DNA of 22,075 nt from Asterionellopsis glacialis (lineage: Eukaryota > Bacillariophyta > Plagiogrammaphyceae > Rhaphoneidales > Asterionellopsidaceae), in contig WKLE02004343.1 in the NCBI GenBank assembly GCA_014885115.2, forward strand, positions 1-22,075, given 5' to 3'. Both the position numbers and the translations under genes were made by a program. Positions within the stretch are counted from its first letter, which is position 1, and each line of letters begins with the position of its first letter. Below the pieces are notes generated by a model that was not told where the DNA came from, did no database searches, and worked only from the letters and a program-made list of their open reading frames with translations. This document shows, piece by piece, positions 8,360 through 18,132 of this stretch.

Positions 8360-9993
8360 TATAATTAGAACATCTAGTGCCCTTTTTTTCGGTTGAGAAG
8401 CAAACGGAAAACGAAACAGGACAGATTAGAAACGGCGGTTTGACATTTTTTCGAGTCCATCATATTGCAAATTTACTAAAATAAAATAATCATGATTCGT
8501 ACCATTCTGGCCAATCTGGTAAAACCCCCAGGCCCTTTACCAGTGATAAAGCAACTTGCAACATTTCCACTCTTCCTTAAAGTCTGTGACACTAAAAAGC
8601 GGATAAAATATAGAGATGCAACACAGGAGCGAGTTGTATGGAATTGAACTCGACGAACTTTACGTTGAATCACCGAAGACGCGCTAATTTTTGGTGGAGA
8701 AAGTGCAATCTCAAGTGATCGCTCTCTACGTAAGGGAATGGGTCTTGTGATTTGGAGGATCAGTATTTAATAAAAGGACCTATCAGGTAGTTACATGCGT
8801 TGTTTGGCGATGACTGGCCGCGCAAGCGCCAAAATGTGCGAGTACAGTACGATGTGTCGTGTAGAAAGATGAAATTTTGTGTCATGAAGTGATACATGTG
8901 TATCGTGTACAAATGTACATAGACGTACAAAAAGGTACAAAGGCTCAACCGGCTCAACGCCAGGTGCCACGTGCAAGGAACGGGAGATGAGTATGAAAGT
9001 ACAATAGCGAACAACTTCTATTTTTAATATGTAAACCTGAATATATATATTTGTACGGAGTAGTATCAGAAACTCAAATTAATTATTTGGTCCTTTCTTA
9101 TTAATTTTTTTATATTTGAGAGCTATCATATTGTGAATTTATTTTTTTCAGTTGTTAGCCAAGAGTAGATTGAAAATCAGGAAGGACTATGTCCCACCTT
9201 GGGTACTGTATCAGAATATTCCTACTGTCCGCCCGTCCGTAGGCTTTAAGTTGAAAATTTGCTTGACTTGAAAATTCGATACCACGTTCAGTCAGTACTG
9301 TCTCTTTTGAAATACAAACTGATTCATTATTTTTTGAAACAACCGATATTAAACAGGCCCTAAGAATGTTCCTTTTTTTTATTTAATACATTATTATCAT
9401 ACCGAAAACGAGGTTCATGAACGTAATATTATTCAATCCTTTCTCTTTGGGTACGATGTTCATCTTATTTACTTAAGTAAGACAATTAATGCTAATATTG
9501 AAAATTGTAGCCGTGAAAAATAATTATTTGTAGAATCTACGTTTGGTACAAAGACGGTGGTACAAGAGGTGAGTATGATGGACACAACGAATATGTCTAA
9601 ACTTTCATGTGGTGCTTTCTTTTTCTGTACTTCCCACGGAAACTCTAGTCTAGAATGGTTCTTTTTAGCTAGCAAGGACGCGAAATAAATGCGCGACGTA
9701 CGGAAACCGGAAACATTCTTTTTGCGTCTTTCCGTACTTCCGAGATAATAGGAATCTGGAACTTTTTACCTTCATGTATGTCGAATTCCAATTTTTCATG
9801 GTCCGTGAGAACCAGCCGAAGTCCATCCAAAAAAACAAAAAAAAATCTCGGACCAACTCTTCTCTGGCGCGGGAGTCGAGAGGCTTTTCTTTCTTACCAG
9901 ACATTTCCTGGATACTGCTTTTACCAGTCTCGACACGCATCAATTCATTTTCTACAACACGTCTGGAACTGAGGAGAACTGACTTAGTTGAAC
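8360..9993. other. Large intergenic region between divergent transporter and IMPDH genes
   Basis: More than 1.6 kb carries no supported gene. Short minus-strand frames (8476-8673, 8760-9014, 9469-9675, 9665-10012) have random-like composition. There are AT-rich stretches around 9030-9150 and a cluster of GTAC-containing words at 8900-8945 (GTGTACAAATGTACATAGACGTAC). The promoters of both flanking genes should lie here. 5' untranslated exons cannot be excluded. Confidence 0.4.
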
Positions 9994-11727
9994 ATGTCTT
10001 CGTCCACAACAATCAAGGGAGAACCTCTTTGGGAAGTTGATGAGGAAACGCTTGAATCAGGAGCTTGCGGGTAAGAATTGATAAAATCTGCATTGATGGT
10101 TTCCAAAGAACATTTGGATGACGTTTTGGACCATGTTAGATGGAAATGTTCGTAGTGACTCATCAGAACTATCGTCGACTTTTGGTGTGTTTCTTTCTTT
10201 TGTTACTGTTATTTTTAAAATAATTACAGCTTCACTGGGACACAAGTCTTTGTCAAAAATCCAGCATGCGTTGCATACACTTATGATGATGTGATCATGA
10301 TGCCTGGACATATCAGTTTCGGTATCCATGAGGTCGATATTTCCACGAAGCTAACTCGCAATATTGAGCTCAAGGCCCCCTTTGTGTCATCACCAATGGA
10401 CACTGTCACGGAATCAAAAATGGCAATCATGATGGCTTGCCAAGGAGGTATCGGAATCATCCATTCCAACCTTTCTGTTGAAGAACAGGCTAGTGAGGTG
10501 CTTACAGTAAAGAAATTCAAGAACGGTTTCATCACAGATCCTCTTTGCCTTAGCCCAGAACACACCGCTGAGGATGTGTTCCGTATCAAGCAAGAGTCTG
10601 GGTATTCAGGTATTCCAATTACTGACACAGGAAAAATGGGAGGACGTCTATTAGGAATTATTTCGAACCGTGACACATCTTTCCTCGAGGATCCGACTGT
10701 TAAAATCAAGGAATTTATGACTCCACGAGAGTCTCTTTCCACTGCCCGAGAAGGTGTGAGTCTTGCGGAAGCCAACGAAATCCTAAAAAAAAGTAAGAAG
10801 GGTAAGCTCCCTGTTGTCAATGATATGGATGAGCTGGTTGCTCTCATTGCTCGTACGGATTTACAGAAAAACAGGGATTACCCGAATGCGTCCAAGGATG
10901 CCAATAAGCAGCTTCTTGTTGGTGCAGCAATTGGTACTCGGCCTGATGATCGTGTCAGAGCAGCCGCTCTTAGTGAAGCTGGTGTTGATGTAATTGTAGT
11001 GGATTCTTCACAAGGTGATTCCATTTACCAACTTGAGATGGTTCAACACCTCAAAGAGGCCCATCCTCATATTGATGTAATTGCTGGAAATGTCGTGACT
11101 CCAAGTCAAGCATGCCATTTGATCCAAGCTGGTGCAGATGGCTTGAGAGTGGGTATGGGTATCGGATCAATCTGTACCACTCAGGAAGTGTGCGCCGTCG
11201 GCCGTGCTCAGGCCAGTGCAGTCTACCACGTTGCTAAATACGCCCGAAAGCACGGAATTCCAATTCTTGCTGATGGTGGCATCAAGTCTACTGGACATAT
11301 TACCAAGGCCCTTTGTTGCGGAGCCAGTTGTGTTATGATGGGAAGTATGCTTGCTGGAACAGACGAGTCTCCTGGTGAGTACTTTTATCAAGATGGAGTG
11401 CGCCTCAAGCGATACCGAGGTATGGGTAGTCTCGAGGCCATGAATAAGGGAGGTGAAAAGCGATACGTGTGGGATGACACTAGCACTGCTGTCAAGGTGG
11501 CACAAGGTGTCAGTGGTGCTGTGCAGGATAAGGGTACACTTCGCCGATACTTTCCATATTTGGTTCAAGGTGTTCGTCATGGTTTGCAAGATGCGGGAGT
11601 TAAGAGTCTTGATGAAGCATGGGAGAAATTGTACAATGGAAAATTGCGCTTTGAGATTCGTTCTCCAGCAGCTCAGAAAGAGGGAGGCGTCCATGGTCTT
11701 CACAGTTATCAGAAGCGTCTTTATTAG
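9994..11727 (+). CDS. IMPDH: Inosine-5'-monophosphate dehydrogenase (two exons)
   Basis: Exon 1 is 9994-10070 and exon 2 is 10230-11727, giving 524 residues, near the usual 510-520. The enzyme oxidises IMP to XMP with NAD+, the rate-limiting step of GTP synthesis. The first exon encodes a short N-terminus from [10 protein letters not shown]. After the splice the sequence resumes with FTGTQVF and [10 protein letters not shown], the start of the TIM barrel. Residues about 126-241 form the two CBS domains (Bateman module) that sense ATP/GTP in many IMPDHs. The catalytic loop is [12 protein letters not shown] with C341. The FMN/phosphate-binding region (ILADGGI) and the flap motif RGMGSLEAM follow. 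The C-terminus ends HSYQKRLY, close to the HSYEKRLF of animal enzymes. The potassium-site and catalytic residues all appear intact. A plastid or mitochondrial leader is absent, so it is probably cytosolic. Confidence 0.95.
10071..10229 (+). other. Intron (159 bp) of the IMPDH gene
   Basis: The donor GG|GTAAGA begins at 10071 and the acceptor TAATTACAG ends at 10229 after a T-rich tract. The intron splits a glycine codon (GG/C) and restores the IMPDH N-terminal block. Confidence 0.93.
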
Positions 11728-12109
11728 ATTTAAATTGGGTGTCTTGTTACAGACTGACTTAGTTTGTGCCTAAAATAAGCAATATCATCTCTCTTGAACA
11801 ATTATTGTAGAAATTAGTCCTTGTATGGAAGAATTCACTTCTCTATATAAATCACGTTGAACCCATAGAAAACCAGTTTTTTATTGTTTGTTTGAAGATA
11901 TATCTCTATTAGAAATTACATGCCTGACGTCTAGTGTATGGGTGGATGTGTGCTGGCTGTGCGTGATTGAAATACAAATGTTATTACTGCGGATTTGACT
12001 TGTTTGTGCGCTCTATGCATGTGCCTGTCCATGTGAACAGTGTGCTAAATGGTGGAAGTGCGTGTCCTGAGGCGGGGCAGCGCCTGTGACAGATACGAAC
12101 ATAATGTTC
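11728..12109. other. Convergent 3' intergenic region
   Basis: The spacer between IMPDH and the minus-strand TPR-like gene has AT-rich sequence after the IMPDH stop. A TG-rich stretch follows (about 11930-12060) with many TGTG and GTGC words. No gene is seen. Confidence 0.45.
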
Positions 12110-12862
12110 CTATCTTCGCATTTTGAACTTCCGTTCGCGTTCGATGGCTTCACGGAATTGTTTCCATTGTAAGAGCGTTGCTAGAGATCCGTCAAGCTCA
12201 ATGGCTTTCTTAGCAATTTCGAGACTCTTGATGGGAAGACCATTTTTCATTTCAAAGAGTGCGAAAGCTTGCAATACCTTTGCAGAGCAGGCACACTCCG
12301 AGATTTCATTTTCAACTACAGATATACGGAAAAAATTGACAAAAACAGATCTTGTCTTTTTGATGTCACCAGATCGTTGCGTGTGCAATGCCAATAAAAG
12401 TGTGGTCACTGCAAGTTGTGCGTGGTTGCATCCTGCGTCTTCTTCTCCTTCTCGGATGATTTCATCAATAGTTCTGCGGTAAATCTTTTCAGCATGATCA
12501 AACTTGCCATTTCTTATTTTCGTCAAAGCAAAATAATGCTTCATGGCAAGTTCCGCATATCGTGCTTCCTGCTCGGCGTCAAGAGTACTGGGTGCTTGGC
12601 CAAGTTGTCGTCTACGGTCTTCTCTCATAACTTTCGAGTAGTATGCGACGCTGCGTTCTACCCAATCTCGCTTTTCCTGTTCCCGTGAGGTCGGCTTAGG
12701 ATTGAAACTGTCATTTTGAACGATTCGTGAAGTAATCGACTTGTCAAGAAATTCTCCCGAATGACCGGACACTGACGGTTGGTCAATGGTGAAGCCAGCT
12801 ACAGACGGAATTACCATCAGAAGCATTGATACGGAAATCGATTTTATCAGCTGTGGTAACAT
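12110..12862 (-). CDS. Helical TPR-like protein with plastid-type leader
   Basis: This is a 250-residue single-exon protein from ATG 12862. Residues 5-23 are hydrophobic and end SVAGFTID, matching the small-small-Phe signature of diatom plastid presequences. The following 30 residues carry Ser, Lys and Arg. From about 60 on the protein is almost wholly alpha-helical, with helix pairs such as ARYAELAMKHYFALTKIRNGKFDHAEKIYRRTID and CSAKVLQAFALFEMKNGLPIKSLEIAKKAIELDG. The G-x-x-x-x-A-x-x-x-Y spacing of the second helices is that of tetratricopeptide repeats, so two or three degenerate TPRs are likely. TPRs act as protein-protein scaffolds; no enzyme motif is seen. A chloroplast scaffold or assembly factor is a reasonable inference, not a demonstrated role. 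Confidence 0.75.
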   Translation of the reverse strand: MLPQLIKSISVSMLLMVIPSVAGFTIDQPSVSGHSGEFLDKSITSRIVQNDSFNPKPTSREQEKRDWVERSVAYYSKVMREDRRRQLGQAPSTLDAEQEARYAELAMKHYFALTKIRNGKFDHAEKIYRRTIDEIIREGEEDAGCNHAQLAVTTLLLALHTQRSGDIKKTRSVFVNFFRISVVENEISECACSAKVLQAFALFEMKNGLPIKSLEIAKKAIELDGSLATLLQWKQFREAIERERKFKMRR

Positions 12863-14361
12863 TCTTGATGGCTTTCGAGATAATGCAAGGATTTGATGTT
12901 ATGAAGATAATGTAAGGATGTTTGGTACGTTGGATAAAGATATGACAAGAGATCTTTTTGATTGCCAATGCTGATACTGTAAAGAAAGTACGGTATCAAG
13001 AAAGATCAGTTCTCAGGCGGAATTCTATTTTGTGTCAAAGTTCTGTCAACTGGCAATCAAATTCTTCCTGGAGATACCAGGTACTGCAACTGTTGTATCC
13101 CTGTTACAGGTACTTGCATTCTGTACCTTTACTCGTACAGTTACCGGTTTTTTCTTGCATTGGAGGAACAGAAATTAGAATTTTTAATGTGATGTTGTAC
13201 AATCTGGTACATTTGGTACGAGAGTTGAACTTTGTTTCAAGGACGGGTGTCCAGTGCATGTGGTCTTAGATGTCGTGTGTCTTGCCTGTGTCTCTGTTTT
13301 CTTTCAGGAAGCCCAGACGTCAAGATGACATCATCGATAGACTTTACGCACATCTGTCGAAGACCACAGGTCGATTTTTCTACAAAGAGAGCATGCCTAA
13401 ATAACAGTTAGAACTAGCCAAACGCGTGTCATGAAGTTTTTGCCGCGTGGCTTCATAAATAATAGTCGAAAGACATGCTCGTACCAGGTAGTCCTGTACC
13501 CACACAGTCACATGCCGCAGACACACCCAAGTGCAAGAGCAATTTTTGACTTTAGTCCCGTCAGTGCCTGCATGACACAGCTGGAGATGTGTCTACGTGT
13601 CTCACATTTTTTTCCATGTACCGTCACAAGATAGATCCTGCTTCAACTCTCAGAGCAGCACTACTTCATCATACAGTCGTGCAAAGTGCGATGATGATTT
13701 GTTACTCAAGGCTCAAGGAACCTTCCGATATGATATGATGGAGTGCTGACTGTATCTCATTCTTTTGCTTCACGTTTGTGTCTTAGACTTGGTTGCCATG
13801 CACCTTCCACATCGAACAAGAAGGTTGAAAATATTGCCAATACCTTCAAAATTTTTCGAAAAGTTTAACTTCTATGCCATTATTCCTTGATCATAAGAGC
13901 ATACTGCACAATCATCATTGGCTGCACACCACACGCCCCAGTTTCTACTTGCCAAATTTGAAATACTTGAAATGTAAGCGTCCTAATGCATTTGAGTGAG
14001 AACTCTATTTTCAGATCACTCTTATTCGTCTTCGCCCCTTGTGTACCAAAAAAAATGGTAGAGCATTCAAGCAGTGAAAAAACTAACCGAAGGATATTCA
14101 AGCTCACAAAAAAAATTGTAAAAATACAGATGTTTCATTCCTGATTGAAACCAGTGAGGATTTCCATGTTAAACATGCGTTTCTTGCTTAACGTTATACT
14201 CATTGCACGTGTATGTATAAGACACATGGAGAAAGACAGACAATTTTGACCATGATCAAGAACTGTTTAACTGGATCTGCTTTAAAATAGATGTTACGAT
14301 TCTTTGTACTTTTTATTCCACTATATTTTTTCTCTAGTCCGTGTACATTTATAAAAAATGT
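12863..14361. other. Large intergenic region, nothing coding recognised
   Basis: About 1.5 kb lies between the TPR-like gene start and the thioredoxin gene 3' end. Short open frames (13431-13634 on plus, 13880-14107 on minus) have no protein-like features. Between 13075 and 13220 the words GGTAC/GTACC recur, for example ACCAGGTACTGC, CAGGTACTTGC and TGGTACATTTGGTAC, and again near 13480-13500. No RNA gene was identified. Confidence 0.4.
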
Positions 14362-14775
14362 TTATCGGCTTTCTAAATCTTGAATCATACTTTCGAGTTT
14401 GTTAGGGTCTGCACCGGAAAATTTGTGAATGGCTGTTTCGCCATGAAAGACGACAAAGGTGGGAACAGCTTGAATTTCAAAATCCATGGCAGCACCATCA
14501 TTTTCATCCACATCTACCTTTCCAAATGCTACCTTATCTTTGTACTTGTCCGATAAATCTTCGTATATAGGTTTGATTTGTTTGCATGGTGGACACCATG
14601 AAGCTGTAAAGTATAGAATTGACTTGCCATTCAACATTCGGAATTTTTCAACCGCATCTTCATCACTCAATGTAATGACAGATGAAAGAAATCGGCGTGA
14701 TATCATATTTTGAAAGGTGGTAGTACAAGTCTTTGGGGGTAAACCACGTGCAGAGCGAAGTAGAAAGGAACTCAT
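14362..14775 (-). CDS. Mitochondrial-type thioredoxin with WCPPC active site
   Basis: The frame opens further upstream (14913), but the Met at 14775 is the better start because it yields a compact presequence. The product is 137 residues. Residues 1-32 are rich in Arg, Ser and Thr with no acidic residue (SFLLRSARGLPPK, MISRRFLSS), as expected of a mitochondrial transit peptide. The thioredoxin fold covers about 33-137. The redox motif is WCPPC at 60-64, with FTASWCPPCK context, KVDVDEN at 86-92 and the cis-Pro loop AVPTF with P105. Classical thioredoxins have WCGPC; WCPPC is seen in nucleoredoxin and ResA/TlpA-like proteins, and it shifts redox potential. The sequence around the motif is otherwise that of a normal thioredoxin. 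It would reduce target disulphides using thioredoxin reductase. Confidence 0.9.
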   Translation of the reverse strand: MSSFLLRSARGLPPKTCTTTFQNMISRRFLSSVITLSDEDAVEKFRMLNGKSILYFTASWCPPCKQIKPIYEDLSDKYKDKVAFGKVDVDENDGAAMDFEIQAVPTFVVFHGETAIHKFSGADPNKLESMIQDLESR

Positions 14776-15486
14776 TTTTCTGAACTTGATGTGTAAGGGA
14801 ATGGACGGTGTACTCTGTATGTGCTGTTGTCGGCTTGAAGTGTTGTGTTGTGCTGTTGCTGTTGCGTTGTACCGTAGCTTGCGGACCGTCTTGATTGTGG
14901 CGTCAAGATGCACCTTGCGAACCGCTCCGGGTGTCCTGTTGTGCTGCTGTCTTTCTTGTCTACAGGAGCAGGTGATGATGTCCGTCCATCTGCTGAAGAA
15001 TCGGATCTTTTCAGAGAGAGAGTTTTCGTTTCAAGATCGCGCACTTCTCGTTCAAAGAATTCGAATACGTACGAGTACGTACGTTATGAGAGAACTCTAT
15101 ATTATGTAATCTATATTTTGTATTGTCGAATTTGAATTTATAATAGAAATTGTTAAATTTGCTGCTCGTAAATAAGCGAAATACGCTTGATGAATAAAAC
15201 TATTGAAATGATTCGAATTTCTTGAAAAGCCGTTGAACGTTGAGAACCCGCAGACAAAATTTTATCTATGGCCCTATGGATGGGCCCTATATTTGGCGCG
15301 CTTTCCACTTTTTCCGTTACGTTTTTTTTTAGAATGCCGCATCGGTCCCCAACTCTCACATAATCATATCTACATCAAATTATCTATTTATTTGTCATTC
15401 CTCTCTCAAAAGGTAGATAGAATCTATTCGAAAGGTATAATACATAGATCGTTCCAAAACCGTACGCCTACATTGTCAATATCAAA
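14776..15486. other. Divergent promoter region between thioredoxin and the 15487 gene
   Basis: About 710 bp serves two divergent genes. Overlapping open frames on both strands (for example 14717-15109 on plus) are not protein-like. The sequence ACGTACGAGTACGTACGT lies near 15068 and GGCCCTAT is repeated at 15268 and 15282. No core motif can be assigned. Confidence 0.4.
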
Positions 15487-17955
15487 ATGGTACAAACACG
15501 TCGTTCATCGTTTTCAGTTCCATCTCTCCCCCCTGCGAATAGTGGCAGCAGCAGTAAGAGAACAAATTCAACCAATAGACGACAAAGTCAACATTTTGAG
15601 CGACGCAAACCTGCTGCACAGCTTGATGGAGAAGAAACTGTTCCGTTATTATTGCCTCCTCGAGCTCCTAGTTCAAAATCGAAAGCAGCGTCATTGGTTT
15701 CGACGAGTAAGACTTCATGTGCCGGTGAATCGTCATTTTCGACATGTCGAGATGCAGAAAAATCTTCCATCAAGGAGGAAAGTCGCCAAGAAAATAAAAG
15801 TATTGCAGTGGAATCCAGTGCAGATCCTTATCCTCAAAAGTCTTCCTTGCCGCCAAAACCAACAACAACAAAAAGTACCACTGCTAGTGCTACAAACGGC
15901 AAAAATAGTAGTGATGAAACCCAACAAACAATGATGACTGCAACAGGAGAATCTTCTTCTCATTTTCTACGCGATATCAATCTAGAGAAATGTTCTGATC
16001 TTCTGTCAATACCAGATCCGCCATCTCCTGATCAGGTCATGCCGGTGACGAAATCGAATCGACGACGTCAATCGTCACCCTTTTTACCACCACCGCTTCG
16101 TGATGTAACCAATCAATCTGGTAGTACGCCAACATCATCATTCGATGACAGTAGTACTCCTAGTCTTGCCAATGGAAAGGTTGCCAAAAAGCGCTCTAGA
16201 AAAAGTTTATGTCACATTCCAATGTCTTCTGAATCTGCTAGTAACACACCCCAACAAAGCAAAAAACAACTAGATGAACAGGAGGGGAAGAAACTTGACG
16301 AAGAATCAATACAGTGCCAACCAGAGCCAGAAATATCTCAGGCAGTTGAGGACGATGTTACCGATGAACGAGAAACAGAACGACTTGTCCTTTGTGAAGA
16401 CGATGAGCTTGAAGAGGACAGCAAAGTATACATGCGAAAAACCAGCAAAAAACGACGAAGTTTCTTTAAACCACAAGAAAAGAAACAAAAAGAAGAAGAC
16501 AAGGATTGTGATCACTCTTTCCTTTCGATAAGAAAAACAAGAAAGAAACGTCAGAGTATCCTATTGCCAAGTGATGTACAAATAAGCGATACCGCTACAA
16601 TGAATCGGCCCTCAAAACGTCAAAGCATCATGCTTCCCAGCACAAATAATGATTTGGAACCAACAGAAGACGATGATGAATCTCGGGAATACTTTCAGCA
16701 TTTGAAAGTGTGCAGTTCCAGCAGCAGACAGGAAACACCTTCTACTACCGACAGTGCTCCGTCCAATATATCGGCACTATCTAACAATTCCAGCAGAAAA
16801 TTAAACAAGTTGAAAACCGACATGTCACAGATTCGTCAGATGGTTCGTGAGTACTGTGCCCTACCCAACTGTAAACGAAATTCTTCCAAGTATCCTGAAG
16901 AAATTGAACGTATCTGTGGTTACAGCTTGATTGCCCCAAATCAACAACAGCAGTCGTGTGACAAAAATGAAAGTGAAAATATGAAGGATGAAGCGAAGAG
17001 TGGCTTAGATTGGTCAAGTAGTCCTGCAAAGTCAAAGGACAATCAATCCTTGCCATCCATTCTGAAAACAAGAAGAGAAATCATCTTGAAATTGGGTCCC
17101 GTGGTGGAATTGATTGATTCAAAAAAGGCGATCGAAACAAAAAGATTAGAAGATAGCACTGGGTGCCGAGTGGAAAGATCTAGAAGCGGCAAATACCGAT
17201 ACTTTGATATTTTGACTAACCGCAAAGTTAATCCAACTGATTATAAAAAACGATACAGTGCCTATGTTGGTGGATTTCAACAAGAAAAAAGAAACAAGGT
17301 AAAGCAATGGATGGAAAACTCAAAGCCTAGTCAAACTGAAGCTAAAAAAGGATCCAAACAAAAAATTACGACTTCGCCACAGTATGCTTCCGTTTTAAAA
17401 GATCAGGTGTCCAATAACGAAGACAAGCCCGCTTGCCTTGAAGAGTCCATGGAAGTATGCGATAACGACGAAAGTATGATGAATATGGAGGAAAGTATCA
17501 TCATGATGGATGAGCCCGATTTAACAGAAGATCGCCTCGATGGAAATTCACCCATGGAGACAGATCTTTCCCCCTCTAATAAATGTTCTGCTGAGCCAGT
17601 TGTGGAAATGAATAGTTTTGACACCACATCCGTAGAGAGTGCTGTCGAGACAAAAACAACCGTCAAGAATGGAAATGAAGCAAAGGTAGCTGCTTCCTTC
17701 AACTCACCTTTACGGACAAATGACACCAAGGAACGTGACGCACCCTGCCAGACTCCTAGTGTTAGTTCTCCAGGTGGAGTACCATTACTGCCTTTACCAT
17801 CGAGAGATGATGAATCTAACGATCCTGAAGTTGCAGCCGCAGAGCAAAAACTGTGGTCAGCAATCGATACTGCTCTTGCTACTTATTCAAAAGAAATTAT
17901 TGAAATAGAGGCAAAAAGAGCTAGAGCAAAGCGGATCCTTGTTGCTGCCAAGTAA
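15487..17955 (+). CDS. Large basic low-complexity nuclear protein with repeated R-x-S-x-x-x-P motifs and a SILK motif
   Basis: This is an 822-residue single-exon protein, rich in Ser, Lys, Arg and acidic patches, and mostly disordered. Short motifs of basic residues, Ser, two or three mostly hydrophobic residues and Pro recur: RRSSFSVP (5-12), RRRQSSPFLP (192-201), RKSLCHIP (238-245), KRRSFFKP (322-329), KRQSILLP (354-361) and KRQSIMLP (377-384). They match basophilic kinase sites of the Aurora/PKA type. SILK at 524-527, followed by TRRE, matches the PP1-docking consensus. A more conserved-looking basic globular segment is at about 528-620 (CRVERSRSGKYRYFD, NPTDYKKRYSAYVGG). The C-terminal 40 residues form a charged helix likely to be coiled coil (WSAIDTALATYSKEIIEIEAK). 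No named domain is recognised. A chromatin, kinetochore or spindle scaffold regulated by phosphorylation is an inference. AATAAA at 18053 may be its polyadenylation signal. Confidence 0.8.
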   Translation: MVQTRRSSFSVPSLPPANSGSSSKRTNSTNRRQSQHFERRKPAAQLDGEETVPLLLPPRAPSSKSKAASLVSTSKTSCAGESSFSTCRDAEKSSIKEESRQENKSIAVESSADPYPQKSSLPPKPTTTKSTTASATNGKNSSDETQQTMMTATGESSSHFLRDINLEKCSDLLSIPDPPSPDQVMPVTKSNRRRQSSPFLPPPLRDVTNQSGSTPTSSFDDSSTPSLANGKVAKKRSRKSLCHIPMSSESASNTPQQSKKQLDEQEGKKLDEESIQCQPEPEISQAVEDDVTDERETERLVLCEDDELEEDSKVYMRKTSKKRRSFFKPQEKKQKEEDKDCDHSFLSIRKTRKKRQSILLPSDVQISDTATMNRPSKRQSIMLPSTNNDLEPTEDDDESREYFQHLKVCSSSSRQETPSTTDSAPSNISALSNNSSRKLNKLKTDMSQIRQMVREYCALPNCKRNSSKYPEEIERICGYSLIAPNQQQQSCDKNESENMKDEAKSGLDWSSSPAKSKDNQSLPSILKTRREIILKLGPVVELIDSKKAIETKRLEDSTGCRVERSRSGKYRYFDILTNRKVNPTDYKKRYSAYVGGFQQEKRNKVKQWMENSKPSQTEAKKGSKQKITTSPQYASVLKDQVSNNEDKPACLEESMEVCDNDESMMNMEESIIMMDEPDLTEDRLDGNSPMETDLSPSNKCSAEPVVEMNSFDTTSVESAVETKTTVKNGNEAKVAASFNSPLRTNDTKERDAPCQTPSVSSPGGVPLLPLPSRDDESNDPEVAAAEQKLWSAIDTALATYSKEIIEIEAKRARAKRILVAAK

Positions 17956-18132
17956 ACAATCTTTTTGAATATATTGGTACACATGGTGAGTACTGATTTC
18001 AACATAGATTATGCCAGTCTTTTAACAAAAACACACAATGATAAAACTGTACAATAAAATAACCGAACGAATTATAGAGTTGTAGCATTTCTTCCGCGCG
18101 TCTTAAACCAGTTCACACCGATTCGAGCTTTC

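Noticed and set aside
8760..9014. Minus-strand frames with Tyr/His-rich peptide
   Set aside because: Low-complexity translation of repeated GTAC words; no domain, start context or neighbour support.
11167..11703. 178-residue minus-strand frame inside IMPDH
   Set aside because: It is a shadow of the IMPDH coding sequence.
14776..14913. 46-residue N-terminal extension of the thioredoxin
   Set aside because: It is Gln/Thr/His-rich with no targeting character; the Met at 14775 begins a typical mitochondrial presequence.
14717..15109. 130-residue plus-strand frame antisense to the thioredoxin start
   Set aside because: Its composition is Cys/Leu-rich and random-like, it overlaps the thioredoxin N-terminus and it has no motif.
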